Shown one piece after another: positions 1 to 8,622 of a DNA stretch of 17,429 nt. The notes beneath the pieces are model-generated. The model had not been told where the DNA came from and searched no databases. It saw only the letters and a list, made by a program, of their open reading frames with translations. The stretch spans positions 1 to 17,429 of the forward strand of contig JAGCIP010000118.1 in NCBI GenBank assembly GCA_017648525.1, written 5' to 3'. The number at the start of each line of letters is the position of its first letter. The first letter of the stretch is position 1. Position numbers and translations under genes: made by a program. Origin of the DNA: Clostridia bacterium (lineage in GTDB: Bacteria; Bacillota; Clostridia; Christensenellales; Borkfalkiaceae).

Positions 1-2089
1 CAATCACCCTTTGGTTACCCTTATTTTATCTTACCTAAACGCATATCGAAAAGGGTTAGAAAGAAAAGAACTTTGCGCATTTTTCAAAAACCCCTTGTTT
101 TCGGGCGATAAAAAATTAACTGATGCGCTTGAAAATTATTTAATAAAATACAATATAAATTATTCGGGAATACACCGTCCGTTTACCTATCCTGCCGTTG
201 CGGGTGCAAGTTTAGAGCAGTTAGAAAAATTGCGCCAAAAAATTTCCGCATTGTTTAAGAATTTTAACGTTAGAAAAGCCCTAAAAGAATTAGGCGTGGA
301 AGATGCGTTAAAAATTCTTGCTGAACAACTTAAGAGTGTGGGCGAAAACGAACAGGCGTCTGTTACCGAACAAGTTTTCAATGCGGTAAGCGGGATTTTA
401 GACGAGATGGAAATGATGTTAGGCGGGGTGGAATTAACGCTTGCCGAATATAAGGACGTCTTTTTAAGCGGGGTTTCGGCTTTGAAACTTTCAGTTATTC
501 CGCAGTATAACGACGCCGTGTTTGTTGGTGGATTTAAGGAAACGGCCTTGGCGAAAGCAAAATATTTATTTGCGTTAGGGCTTGATTCGTCAGTCCCTGC
601 CGTTCAATCTGATATAGCCTTGCTTTCGGATGACGACATTGACGCACTTGAAACGGTTAAGGTTTTAGTAGAGCCTAAAATTCAAGTGGTAAACCATAGA
701 GAAAGGGAATACTTAGGAATGGCTCTTTCAGCGTTTAGCGACGGATTGTTTTTGTCTTATTCTATTGCGGGCACTAGTGGCGATAAAAAGACGAGAAGTC
801 AGGTACTTTCACTAATAGAGCAGTTCTTTACCATTAAACCTTTCCCTTATTACGACGGTTATATAACCTATAAACAAGCGTTTAATACCTTTGCTAAAGC
901 GTGTGGAGAATTCGCAGAAGGAAAGACGATTGACGACAAAGATTACGACTTTACTGTTCCGTCATCATTTTTCAAGGCGGTAGATGCTGAAAAATTGCGT
1001 CCGCTACTTGACGGCGCTAATAAAGAAGTAAAGGTTAGATTAGACGGCAACCGTTCGCTAGTTAAAAAGGTAATATCTCCAACCACGATTGAAGATTATT
1101 ATAAATGTCCTTTCCGTGCCTTTTTATCGCATAATCTCAAGATAAAAGACAGAGAAAACGGGGAAGTTGGCGTGCTGTCCGTTGGAAACTTAATGCACGA
1201 AATACTTTCTATTTACGTAGAAAACGTTAAGTCTGTAAACAATAGAGAGCAATCCGACGAGTTGTTTGAAAAAATTAAAAATTTCGTTTTAGAAAAGGAC
1301 GATTATAAAAAGTTTTTAGACGACGGCGGAACTAATGCAACCGTGCAAAGAGTGTTAAGAGAGTGCAAAGAATATGCGTATAAGACCTATCTTTCGTTAG
1401 TGCGCTCGTCCTTTACTACTAGCAGGGCGGAAGTTAGTTTTTCAGATTCGCCCAAAGCAGAGTATCCCTCAATACCCTTAAACGGCGGAAAAGTTAAGAT
1501 AAAAGGGAAAATCGATAGGGTGGATTTAAGTGATAAATTTTACCGTGTAGTAGATTACAAAACGGGCAAGGCAGACCCGTCGGAAAAGGCGTTGTTTGCT
1601 GGCGTTAAACTGCAATTATATCTCTATGCGCAAGCGGTGAAGAATAAGTTTAAGGACGGGGAGATTTTCCCCGCAGGGTTATATTACTTGCCCGTTTCCG
1701 ACAAATATGAAAAGCCCGAAGATAAGGGAGGTGCGTTAGCGGTTGGACAAACGCTTAACGACGAAAAAGCATTGCTTGAACAAGATAAAGAGTTTTTCGA
1801 GCGGGGGGAATCGGAGTTTGCGCCCGCAAAAGTAGACGGAAAAAAAGGCGAAGTTAAACACGCCGTATCAAAGCAAACTCTATTATCTTATATGGATTAT
1901 GCAATCAAGATTAGTGAAAGTGCGGTTGATAAACTTGAACAAGGCGTAATGGTTGCATCTCCATATAAAGGCGAGTGCGAATATTGTCAGTTTGGCGGGC
2001 TTTGCGGTATGCAAGCCGAAGAAAGAACGGTTGGTAGCGTGGACAAAAGTAGTTTTGAAATAGACCGATTAGGAGAAGTTGATGAGTAA
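1..2089 (+). CDS. addB: AddB, ATP-dependent nuclease subunit B (3' part; start lies outside the window)
   Basis: This is the C-terminal part of AddB, partner of AddA in the helicase-nuclease that resects double-strand breaks for RecA loading. The frame is open to the left edge, so the visible 692 or so residues lack the N-terminal ATPase-like region of a protein usually near 1,100 residues. Counting from the TTG at position 11, a PD-(D/E)XK nuclease is visible: H396 (GNLMHEIL), D502 (KGKIDRVD), D515 and K517 (VVDYKTG), and Q535 (KLQLYLYA). Four cysteines match the AddB iron-sulfur cluster: C366 (YYKCPFR) before the nuclease, and C656, C659 and C665 (CEYCQFGGLC) near the end. The spacing of nuclease motifs and cysteines is intact, so the nuclease should be active (inference). 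The last 8 bases overlap addA, consistent with coupled translation of equal subunits. No promoter is visible because it lies upstream of the window. Confidence 0.95.
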   Translation, partial: NHPLVTLILSYLNAYRKGLERKELCAFFKNPLFSGDKKLTDALENYLIKYNINYSGIHRPFTYPAVAGASLEQLEKLRQKISALFKNFNVRKALKELGVEDALKILAEQLKSVGENEQASVTEQVFNAVSGILDEMEMMLGGVELTLAEYKDVFLSGVSALKLSVIPQYNDAVFVGGFKETALAKAKYLFALGLDSSVPAVQSDIALLSDDDIDALETVKVLVEPKIQVVNHREREYLGMALSAFSDGLFLSYSIAGTSGDKKTRSQVLSLIEQFFTIKPFPYYDGYITYKQAFNTFAKACGEFAEGKTIDDKDYDFTVPSSFFKAVDAEKLRPLLDGANKEVKVRLDGNRSLVKKVISPTTIEDYYKCPFRAFLSHNLKIKDRENGEVGVLSVGNLMHEILSIYVENVKSVNNREQSDELFEKIKNFVLEKDDYKKFLDDGGTNATVQRVLRECKEYAYKTYLSLVRSSFTTSRAEVSFSDSPKAEYPSIPLNGGKVKIKGKIDRVDLSDKFYRVVDYKTGKADPSEKALFAGVKLQLYLYAQAVKNKFKDGEIFPAGLYYLPVSDKYEKPEDKGGALAVGQTLNDEKALLEQDKEFFERGESEFAPAKVDGKKGEVKHAVSKQTLLSYMDYAIKISESAVDKLEQGVMVASPYKGECEYCQFGGLCGMQAEERTVGSVDKSSFEIDRLGEVDE
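2071..2076 (+). promoter_or_regulatory. Ribosome binding site that fixes the addA start
   Basis: AGGAGA lies inside the end of addB. The AGGAG core ends 6 bases before the ATG at 2082. This supports ATG 2082 over the in-frame TTG at 2079, which is too close to the site. Confidence 0.8.
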
Positions 2090-5000
2090 AGTTACTTCAG
2101 AACAACTCGAAGTCATAGAGCACGGTGCGGGAAATATTCTCGTTTCAGCGTCGGCAGGGAGTGGAAAAACCCACACTATGATTGAAAGGTTGAAAAGACT
2201 TATAATAGAAGAAAAAGTGGGCGTAAAAGAAATTTTAGCAGTTACTTTTACCGAAGCGTCGGCATCTGATATGAAAGAAAAAATCAGGTCGGCGTTGGTT
2301 TTGCGTGCGGGAGAAGTAGATGATAAAAGATTGCACCGCTTAATAGACGAACTACCCACAGCCGATATTTCTACTATGCACGCTTTTTGCGGAAGACTTA
2401 TTCGTTCTTACTTTTTCGTTGCGGGTGTTTCTCCTGATTTTAAGATATTAGACCAAACGGATGCGGACAGTCTAAAAAAGACGGCGATAGAGAAAACCTT
2501 TAAGTATTTTTACGATTTGAAAGACGAGTGGTTTTTAACTCTTGTTGATAGACACGCAAGCGGAAGAACAGACAAGGGGCTTAAAGAATTAATTTTATCA
2601 ATTTACGATTTTTGCGATTCGGAAGCCCAACCCGATTTGATTAAAAACGCTTGTTTAGAGTTTTACGGCATTGACGGTGCGATTAAACTTTCTTTGCTAC
2701 TTAAAGAGCAATTAGATTTTGATTTAAACATATTAAAAGAACGGTTAGTTCCGGTAATTAGCGCATTTAGAGAAAGCGGAGCGGTAAAAGGGCTTGCGTT
2801 TAGCGAAGAACTTTATAAAACGATAAACGCACTAATAAGCGCCCCCGATATTTATGCGGTTAAACCTTACGCTGAATATAAGTTAAGGTTAGACGTTGAG
2901 CGTAAGTTATCGCCCGCGCTTGTTGAAATGAAAGAAATTGCAAGTGAAGTTCGTGACGACTTAACCAAGATAATAAAAAGGTATTTGTCAAGCGTTGGTG
3001 ACAGCGTGGAACAAGACGGCGAAAAGCTTACTGCGTGCGCTAATCACGCCCGCAATTTAGTTAGCGTGGTCAATAAATTTACTGAAATTTACGCACAAGA
3101 AAAGCGTGATGAAAACGGTTTAGATTTTAACGATTTAGAGCATTTTACCCTTAAAATATTGTCCGACAAAGAGATTTGTAATGCTATTTCGGGAAAATAC
3201 AAGTATATTTTCGTAGACGAATATCAAGACACCAACGGCGTACAAGAGTGCATTATTGAAAGCATTGCGCACGATAATTTGTTTATGGTTGGCGACGTTA
3301 AGCAAAGCATTTACGGGTTCCGTGGCTGTCGTTCGGAGTTTTTTATCAAAAAAGACCGCAAAATGACCGAAAACGGGCAAAAAGTAGTAAGGCTTAATAG
3401 CAATTTCCGTTCGGCAAAAGCCGTTATCAACGCTGTGAACGCCGTGTTCAATTTCTGTATGACTGAAAAGGTGTACGGTGAAGATTATAAAGGGCGTTCT
3501 GAGTTGGTTTTCGGGGGATTGTTTCCTGACGGATACGACGGCAGGGCAACCGTTCATTTTTTAGAAAAGCAGACAAAAAAGGAAAGAAAGAAGGAAAGCG
3601 CACGAGTTTACGACTTGCTTAAAGAAAGCACGATAGAGCAAGATGAAGAAAATTTATTATCTTCTATGTTAACAAATATTATTGCAGAAGAACTCACTAA
3701 AACCATTTACGACGTTAAAGCGGGGATAGAGAGAAAAGTTGAGTTTGGCGATATTGCGATATTGACTCGAAACCGTAACGGTGCGTACGTTTCCGATTTG
3801 GTTACGGGGTTAATAAAAAACGGTATTCCCGTTAATTCGGAAGTAAAACAAAACGTTTTAGATTACCCCGAAATAAAGCAGATGGTAAATGCGTTAAAAT
3901 TAGTTGACTGTTTCTATCAAGATTTACCGCTTGCGTCCACCCTAAAAAGCCCGATAGGTGGGTTTAGTGAAGAAGAACTTTACGATATAGTAAGATATTA
4001 CGAAGATAACGCCCAAGACGTTTACGGGGGTTTTTCAGATGCTTACGCCTTTTATCTTGAATACGCCCAAACTAAATTAAAAGAAAAACTTTTAGAATTT
4101 GACGAATATTTTAAGAGAATAAGACTAGTTGCAGATTTTATCGGTGCACGTGGGGTTATGAAAAAACTTATAACCGAAAAATCGTTATACGCCTACTTAT
4201 ACGCTCAAGCGGGTGGCTCTGATAAAGTTGAGAGATTGAAACGCTTGCTTGCGTCAAGTGTATCTAACGGCAAGAATTTATCGGTAAAAGAGTTTTTATT
4301 TAGAGCGGAAAACTGTGCTGACTCCTTTGGGCTTTCTCCGTTTGCCGAAGAAAACACCGTTAAAGTAACCACTATTCACTCGTCGAAAGGGTTAGAATAT
4401 CCCGTGGTTATCGTGTGTGGATTAGAGCGTGCGTTTAACAGCGAAGAAGAAAGGGAAGAAATACTTTTTAGTAGAGAATACGGATTGTCTGCTAAATTTT
4501 ACGACGACGCGAAACGAGAAAAGAGCGAAACCTTGCTCCGTGGTTTAATTCGTGCGAATATGAGAAAGGAAAGGGTAAAAGAAGAAACAAGATTATTTTA
4601 CGTTGCTCTCACTCGTGCAACCTATTCTTTACATATGGTCTTTTCAGGTGGTGACGATAGAAGAAAACAAGAGTTTATCGGTGCGAATAGATTTGCGGAT
4701 TTGTTGCCGTCTTATCTAAACGCAAAAGTTCATACGGAAAGTGCGGTTGCGATAGAAAGGCGGGCTAGCAACACGAGAAAGGTGTTAATAGTTAAGCCTG
4801 ATTTAGAGCAAGTTAAAAAAATGCAAACTTCCTTTTCTTACGTTTATCCTAATAGCGAAGATACTAAATTGCCATTAAAGGGTAGCGTTACGGGTGCACT
4901 AAAAAATCAAGAAGAAGACCTACCCCCCGTATACGTTATGTTTGACGAGCAAACCACCGATAAAGATAGCGGGATTATTGCGCATAAATTTTTAGAACAT

Positions 5001-5444
5001 TATGATTTTTCACGGCTCAATCAGTTTGAAAAGCAAGCCCAAGAAATGATAGAAAAGGGTGTTTTAACAGCCGAAGAATTAGGCAGGATAAATCTTGACA
5101 GAATAGGAAAAGCCTTACTTTGCGGTGCTTTTTCGGGGATTAGCGATAAAGAGATATATAGAGAAAAGAATTTTTTAGTCAACGTGAGCGCAAAAGAAAT
5201 TTTGCCCGTTGAAACTACCGAAAACGTGCTTTTACAAGGTATAATCGACCTACTCGTTATAGATGGAGAAAACGCAGAAATTATAGACTATAAATATTCG
5301 TCGCTCACCGCAGAAAGTCTTAAAAATAAATACGAAAAGCAACTTGATTTATACGCTTATGCCGTTAATAAAGTTTTGGGCAAAAAGATTACTAAAAAAA
5401 CTTTGGTCAATATATTCACGGGCGAAAGCGTGTCCTTAATATAG
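2082..5444 (+). CDS. addA: AddA, ATP-dependent helicase/nuclease subunit A
   Basis: AddA is a superfamily 1A (UvrD-like) 3'-5' helicase with a C-terminal nuclease that works with AddB at DNA ends. All helicase motifs are visible in the 1,120-residue product: Walker A with K29 and T30 (SAGSGKT), Walker B D379 and E380 (VDEYQD), motif III around 404-415 (GDVKQSIYGFRG), motif IV (LNSNFRSA), motif V around 764-774 (TIHSSKGLEYP) and motif VI around 839-847 (FYVALTRAT). The C-terminal PD-(D/E)XK domain shows H968 (AHKFLEH), D1056 (GIIDLL), and D1069 and K1071 (IIDYKYS), with a later Q1087 (EKQLDLYAY). The length is somewhat below the roughly 1,230 residues of Bacillus AddA, but nothing catalytic is missing. 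The ATG is chosen because of the well-spaced AGGAG. The gene overlaps addB by 8 bases, so the two are co-transcribed. No terminator follows directly, so the next gene may belong to the same transcript. Confidence 0.96.
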   Translation: MSKVTSEQLEVIEHGAGNILVSASAGSGKTHTMIERLKRLIIEEKVGVKEILAVTFTEASASDMKEKIRSALVLRAGEVDDKRLHRLIDELPTADISTMHAFCGRLIRSYFFVAGVSPDFKILDQTDADSLKKTAIEKTFKYFYDLKDEWFLTLVDRHASGRTDKGLKELILSIYDFCDSEAQPDLIKNACLEFYGIDGAIKLSLLLKEQLDFDLNILKERLVPVISAFRESGAVKGLAFSEELYKTINALISAPDIYAVKPYAEYKLRLDVERKLSPALVEMKEIASEVRDDLTKIIKRYLSSVGDSVEQDGEKLTACANHARNLVSVVNKFTEIYAQEKRDENGLDFNDLEHFTLKILSDKEICNAISGKYKYIFVDEYQDTNGVQECIIESIAHDNLFMVGDVKQSIYGFRGCRSEFFIKKDRKMTENGQKVVRLNSNFRSAKAVINAVNAVFNFCMTEKVYGEDYKGRSELVFGGLFPDGYDGRATVHFLEKQTKKERKKESARVYDLLKESTIEQDEENLLSSMLTNIIAEELTKTIYDVKAGIERKVEFGDIAILTRNRNGAYVSDLVTGLIKNGIPVNSEVKQNVLDYPEIKQMVNALKLVDCFYQDLPLASTLKSPIGGFSEEELYDIVRYYEDNAQDVYGGFSDAYAFYLEYAQTKLKEKLLEFDEYFKRIRLVADFIGARGVMKKLITEKSLYAYLYAQAGGSDKVERLKRLLASSVSNGKNLSVKEFLFRAENCADSFGLSPFAEENTVKVTTIHSSKGLEYPVVIVCGLERAFNSEEEREEILFSREYGLSAKFYDDAKREKSETLLRGLIRANMRKERVKEETRLFYVALTRATYSLHMVFSGGDDRRKQEFIGANRFADLLPSYLNAKVHTESAVAIERRASNTRKVLIVKPDLEQVKKMQTSFSYVYPNSEDTKLPLKGSVTGALKNQEEDLPPVYVMFDEQTTDKDSGIIAHKFLEHYDFSRLNQFEKQAQEMIEKGVLTAEELGRINLDRIGKALLCGAFSGISDKEIYREKNFLVNVSAKEILPVETTENVLLQGIIDLLVIDGENAEIIDYKYSSLTAESLKNKYEKQLDLYAYAVNKVLGKKITKKTLVNIFTGESVSLI

Positions 5445-5524
5445 TCGTCTAAAACAGACAAAAAAACTTAAAACGTTCGTTTATTCGCCCATGCGAAAAG
5501 GGTATTATTTTCGTGAGGTGGACT

Positions 5525-6211
5525 ATGACTGAACGTTTTTTTTGGTTAATAAATTGGATAAACGGTGCTTTAGGCGGTGGGTGGCTGTTAATTATTAGTT
5601 TATCTATAATTTTTTTAACCTTTATAGTAGTTTTTATTCAAGCGTTGATAGTTAGAGAGTATTCTTTTAGTAAACGCTGTTGGTTTGCGCTTTTTTGTGG
5701 TGCAATTTGTTTAGCGCAGTCGGTTTTTACGCCTACTGAAGAAAGAATTTTCGTTGTATTTTCACTTGCCGTAAGTTTACTGCTTTGCTCGCTTTTGTTT
5801 TCTATTAGAGTTAGGGGAAAGGTAGGCAAAGAACACAAAAAACTAATTGATTTTATAGATGGACAAATTAGGCGTTCGGGTGCAGTTCCACAAACGCCAA
5901 CTAAAACCAAATTAGACGGACTTGACGTGCTTGATAAACCCTTAATAAAAGAAGAAAAAGAAAGCGCAAAAATTGAGCAACCACACTCGCAAAAAAGTAA
6001 ACAACAAAAAGATTTGGATTTCACGCACGTTAAAAGCGTTATATCTAAACTTTCTTATTACGGTCTATCTCAAAACGATAAAAGGCAGGTTCAAGATTTA
6101 GAAACGGCGCTTTATCAAGCAGAGCAAGGAGAAGATATACCAGGGCTAAAATCTCGAATAAACGACGGGCTTGGCGCATTGCTTAAAATTATGTCTAAAT
6201 ACGGAATTTAG
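5525..6211 (+). CDS. Unrecognised membrane protein, three N-terminal helices and a charged helical tail
   Basis: I do not recognise this 228-residue protein. Three hydrophobic segments lie at about 17-42, 52-68 and 74-95, with basic residues after the first (VREY...KR) and third (RVRGK). From about 100 on it is soluble and very polar: a Lys/Glu/Gln-rich linker (about 125-165) and then a predicted helical C-terminal block (about 168-228) ending KIMSKYGI. With three crossings the two ends face opposite sides, and the positive charges suggest that the tail is cytoplasmic (inference). ATG 5525 is preferred over the in-frame GTG at 5513 because GAGGTG at 5515-5520 makes a ribosome site 4 bases before it. 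The gene starts 80 bases after addA with no clear terminator between, so it may be read through from addBA. No link to recombination is evident from its sequence. A strong terminator follows. Confidence 0.75.
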   Translation: MTERFFWLINWINGALGGGWLLIISLSIIFLTFIVVFIQALIVREYSFSKRCWFALFCGAICLAQSVFTPTEERIFVVFSLAVSLLLCSLLFSIRVRGKVGKEHKKLIDFIDGQIRRSGAVPQTPTKTKLDGLDVLDKPLIKEEKESAKIEQPHSQKSKQQKDLDFTHVKSVISKLSYYGLSQNDKRQVQDLETALYQAEQGEDIPGLKSRINDGLGALLKIMSKYGI

Positions 6212-6251
6212 TTTTTATATAAAGGCAATTTTTGCCATAAAAAACTGTTGA

Positions 6252-6285
6252 AAACCGCTAAAACGACTTGTTTTGGCGGTTTTTT
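6252..6285 (+). terminator. Rho-independent terminator after the addBA region
   Basis: A 13-bp stem (6252-6264 with 6270-6282, one T.G wobble) has a 5-base loop and runs into T6280-6285. A small 5-bp hairpin, GGCAATTTTTGCC, lies just upstream at 6224-6236. It ends the addB-addA-membrane protein unit and insulates the lipoprotein promoter that begins 12 bases later. Confidence 0.9.
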
Positions 6286-6297
6286 GTCGGTTAACGG

Positions 6298-6326
6298 TTG
6301 ACATAGTTTGATAGTTATTATATAAT
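6298..6326 (+). promoter_or_regulatory. Consensus vegetative promoter of the B-repeat lipoprotein
   Basis: TTGACA at 6298-6303 and TATAAT at 6321-6326 are separated by exactly 17 bases, a perfect match to the housekeeping sigma consensus. Transcription should start near 6333, giving a leader of about 45 bases that contains the palindrome at 6347-6364. Confidence 0.9.
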
Positions 6327-6346
6327 TAAAAAGAATAGAATAGTGT

Positions 6347-6364
6347 TATAGTGTGCGCACTATA
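6347..6364 (+). promoter_or_regulatory. Palindrome in the lipoprotein leader (possible operator or leader hairpin)
   Basis: TATAGTGTGCGCACTATA has perfect 7-base inverted arms around TGCG. It sits about 15 bases after the expected transcription start and ends 4 bases before the GGGGG ribosome site. It could be a repressor operator on DNA or a hairpin in RNA that affects ribosome access. The symmetry is seen; either function is inferred. No regulator gene lies next to it. Confidence 0.55.
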
Positions 6365-6378
6365 ATTTGGGGGTTTTC

Positions 6379-7884
6379 GTGAAAAAAAGAATAGTTGCGT
6401 TATTCTTATGTTTAATAACTGTTTGTTTATGCTTTGGTGGATTAGTTTCTTGTAGACCAAAGACCTTTACGGTAACTTTTAAGCCGGGTGCAGAAGGTGT
6501 TTATCAAGACCCGAGATACGAAGTGCCTGAAGTACAAACTGTTTCTAGTTGGAAAGAATTGAAAGAGCCTATTTATATTAGGGATGGATATACTTTTAGC
6601 GATTGGGATACCGTGCTTAGAAAGATAAATTCAGATACCGTTGTGTCTGCCGTTTGGAAACCTTATCCTTTCATAATAAAGTTCGATCCTGTAAATCCCA
6701 ACGCTGTATGGACGGGTGGTGGAATAAAAGAACAAACGGTGTATAACTGGGCGGAAGTAGTTTTTCCGAAGTTTGAACTTGAAGGCTATACAATCGATTG
6801 GCCGATTACAAGAGAAGACGCTTTAATTACCGAAGATACAACCGTTTATGCGAACTGGATACCGAATAAGTATTCGTTAAGTTTCGTTGATGAAAACGGT
6901 GAAAAATATGATTACCAAAAGGTAGAGGTGGTTTACGACGCATTAGTTGGAGGACTTCCTACTCCAGAAAAAGAAGATAAAGTTTTCGGTGGTTGGCGTT
7001 TTGAAAACGATATTAGCAAATATATTATGGAGGGCGGTGTTTGGAAATATCCAAACGACGCAGTTTTACAGGCTACTTGGCTTGATGAGGGGCAATATAG
7101 AATAGTTTATAAAAACGCATACGACGTTAAAGGTCCGATAGCATATACCGCTAACGACGACACTTTCATTATAGGTAAACCTGAAAGATATGGATACGAC
7201 TTTTTGGGTTGGACGGGAACGGGGATTACAGGAGAGCCCGTTCAAAACGTTACGGTTGAACACGGCTCAACAGGGCATAGAGAGTATACGGCTAACTGGA
7301 AAGTAAAAACTCGAACGATAAATTTAGATGCGGACGGTGGGTTGTTAAACGTTGTTGTTAAGAACGTAACCTATGGTGAAAAAGTAGGAACGCTTCCCAC
7401 GAACGTTGTTAAAGACGGTTACGAGTTTGTCGGCTGGATGACGCCTAACGGTGTTATGGTCGACCAAGATACTGTTTGGAGTTGGGACCCGGACGACGAT
7501 AAGGTAAACGTACTAAAAGCCGTTTATAAGCGACTTTATACAATAAAGTTGGTTTTTGAGTGTGAAGTTTCTGGCGATATGGTAACCGCTCATATTAACG
7601 AAGCAACTTCAAAATCTTACGAATTAGAAAAAAGCCAAACGGAAGAAAACGTTTGGGTGTTTACTAGAAAGTTTAGAGAAGGTGACCGTATAGGAAATCT
7701 TCCTACAAGGAGCGAAATAAAAATCACTCAAGCGCAAGAATATGCATTTAATTGTTGGTCGTTTGATGGGGTAACAGTACATCCGTCAGATATAGTTGGC
7801 GAAACTAAATTTCCGAACAGCTTAGAAAGTGGTGAAATTTATATAACGATTAAATGCACGGCTATGTGGACACCGTTTTTCTAA
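6379..7884 (+). CDS. Lipoprotein with about six InlB-type B repeats
   Basis: This is a predicted surface lipoprotein of 501 residues. The signal peptide is KKR, then a hydrophobic core, then lipobox LVSC with C25 as the lipidated cysteine. The rest is a chain of beta-rich repeats of the Listeria-Bacteroides / InlB B-repeat type (Flg_new family). Each has the form short strand, a loop containing GY or YGY, a W in the GW/DW position, and a closing ANW/ATW/AVW strand. Approximate units are 30-95, 97-161, 164-234, 239-307, 311-383 and 386-501; the last is longer and divergent and ends CTAMWTPFF. There is no sortase signal and no enzymatic domain. Such repeats usually serve as rigid surface stalks or adhesive modules (family knowledge); a role here is not known. 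GTG 6379 is chosen because GGGGG lies 5 bases before it and the signal peptide then starts correctly. The gene stands alone between its own promoter and terminator. Confidence 0.88.
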   Translation: MKKRIVALFLCLITVCLCFGGLVSCRPKTFTVTFKPGAEGVYQDPRYEVPEVQTVSSWKELKEPIYIRDGYTFSDWDTVLRKINSDTVVSAVWKPYPFIIKFDPVNPNAVWTGGGIKEQTVYNWAEVVFPKFELEGYTIDWPITREDALITEDTTVYANWIPNKYSLSFVDENGEKYDYQKVEVVYDALVGGLPTPEKEDKVFGGWRFENDISKYIMEGGVWKYPNDAVLQATWLDEGQYRIVYKNAYDVKGPIAYTANDDTFIIGKPERYGYDFLGWTGTGITGEPVQNVTVEHGSTGHREYTANWKVKTRTINLDADGGLLNVVVKNVTYGEKVGTLPTNVVKDGYEFVGWMTPNGVMVDQDTVWSWDPDDDKVNVLKAVYKRLYTIKLVFECEVSGDMVTAHINEATSKSYELEKSQTEENVWVFTRKFREGDRIGNLPTRSEIKITQAQEYAFNCWSFDGVTVHPSDIVGETKFPNSLESGEIYITIKCTAMWTPFF

Positions 7885-7913
7885 ATCTTAAAGCATTAAA
7901 AACTAAATTGAAC

Positions 7914-7942
7914 ACGGCGCAACGCTTAGTTGCGCCGTTTTT
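7914..7942 (+). terminator. Rho-independent terminator of the lipoprotein gene
   Basis: A perfect 10-bp GC-rich stem (7914-7923 with 7929-7938), loop GCTTA, followed by T7938-7942. It lies 30 bases after the stop codon. Confidence 0.93.
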
Positions 7943-8000
7943 CTTAACTTATTTTATACTCTTTTTCATATAAATATAAAAATTTAAAAGGAGAATAAAA

Positions 8001-8516
8001 ATGGTTAAACCTATTGCTTTATCTTTGCCTTATCCAACGATAGATGGGGTGGGAAAAAATTTATTAACAGCATCTAAATTAAGTGTTATTTATGCTGGAA
8101 AGCACGGGGAACTAAATGCGATTTTACAATACGTGTATCAATCTTTTTTCTTTAATAAATTTAAGAAAGAAGAGATTGCATCAACCCTTATGGGAATTGC
8201 CGTTGCGGAAATGGAACACTTGGAGATTTTGGGGGAACTGATATTGTCGTTAGGGCAAAGCCCTGTTTACGCAGAGTGTTTGCCTTATCGCTGTAATTTT
8301 TACAGTTCTTCTAACGTTTCGTACTCTACTAACGCAGAAAAAATGCTTTTAGACGATATTGCTGGGGAAATGCTTGCGGTTGGTGATTATGAAAAGGCTA
8401 TTAGTGAAATAGAAGATGAAAAAGTGCAAGCAATACTCGTTAGAATAAAGCTAGATGAAGAATTACATATAAAAGTATTGAAAGATGCTCTTTTAAAAGT
8501 TGGTAAAGGAAGTTGA
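8001..8516 (+). CDS. Ferritin-like four-helix-bundle protein (CotJC / manganese-catalase-like)
   Basis: This is a 171-residue protein of the ferritin-like superfamily with an apparently complete dinuclear metal site: E37 on helix A (HGELNAILQY), E70 and H73 on helix B (AEMEHLEI), E123 on helix C (AGEMLAVGDY), and E153 and H156 on helix D (DEELHIKVL). This Glu / ExxH / Glu / ExxH layout binds two iron or manganese ions in rubrerythrins, bacterioferritins and manganese catalases. Similar short proteins in Clostridia are annotated as ferritin-like or CotJC-type spore-coat proteins. A role in peroxide or metal handling is inferred, not shown. It lacks the rubredoxin domain of true rubrerythrins. 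The start has AAGGAG at 7988-7993 with good spacing. The 58 bases upstream are AT-rich with weak promoter-like hexamers only. The gene appears to stand alone, and I see no convincing terminator in the 77 bases before the next promoter. Confidence 0.85.
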   Translation: MVKPIALSLPYPTIDGVGKNLLTASKLSVIYAGKHGELNAILQYVYQSFFFNKFKKEEIASTLMGIAVAEMEHLEILGELILSLGQSPVYAECLPYRCNFYSSSNVSYSTNAEKMLLDDIAGEMLAVGDYEKAISEIEDEKVQAILVRIKLDEELHIKVLKDALLKVGKGS

Positions 8517-8593
8517 AAATAATAAATAATTGTTAAAAAGGGCGTTTTTGTAAGCGATTTTTTTGGTTTTTGGCGTTTTTTTGAGTTTTTCTA

Positions 8594-8622
8594 TTGCAAT
8601 TATTTTTAGTTTATTGTATAAT
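8594..8622 (+). promoter_or_regulatory. Promoter of the tyrosine kinase / phosphatase unit
   Basis: TTGCAA (8594-8599) and TATAAT (8617-8622) have a 17-base spacer. The start of transcription would fall near 8629, giving a leader of about 37 bases with AGGAG at 8655-8659. Confidence 0.8.

Noticed and set aside
3135..3557. 140-residue - strand frame inside addA
   Set aside because: It is antisense to conserved helicase motifs of addA, with no ribosome site or recognisable domain.
5482..5495. Small inverted repeat TTCGCCCATGCGAA between addA and the next gene as a terminator
   Set aside because: The stem is only 5 bp and no T-run follows, so it is not a credible terminator.
6379..7884. B-repeat gene as a tandem DNA repeat locus
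   Set aside because: The repeats are only visible at protein level; the DNA of the units has diverged and no near-identical copies occur.
7930..7974. Promoter for the ferritin-like gene
   Set aside because: Hexamers such as TATACT and TATAAA exist, but the possible -35 boxes are poor and spacers are 19 bases; I could not support one choice.
8533..8583. Terminator after the ferritin-like gene
   Set aside because: There are several T-runs but no stable stem; AAAAA/TTTTT pairing around GGGCG is too weak.
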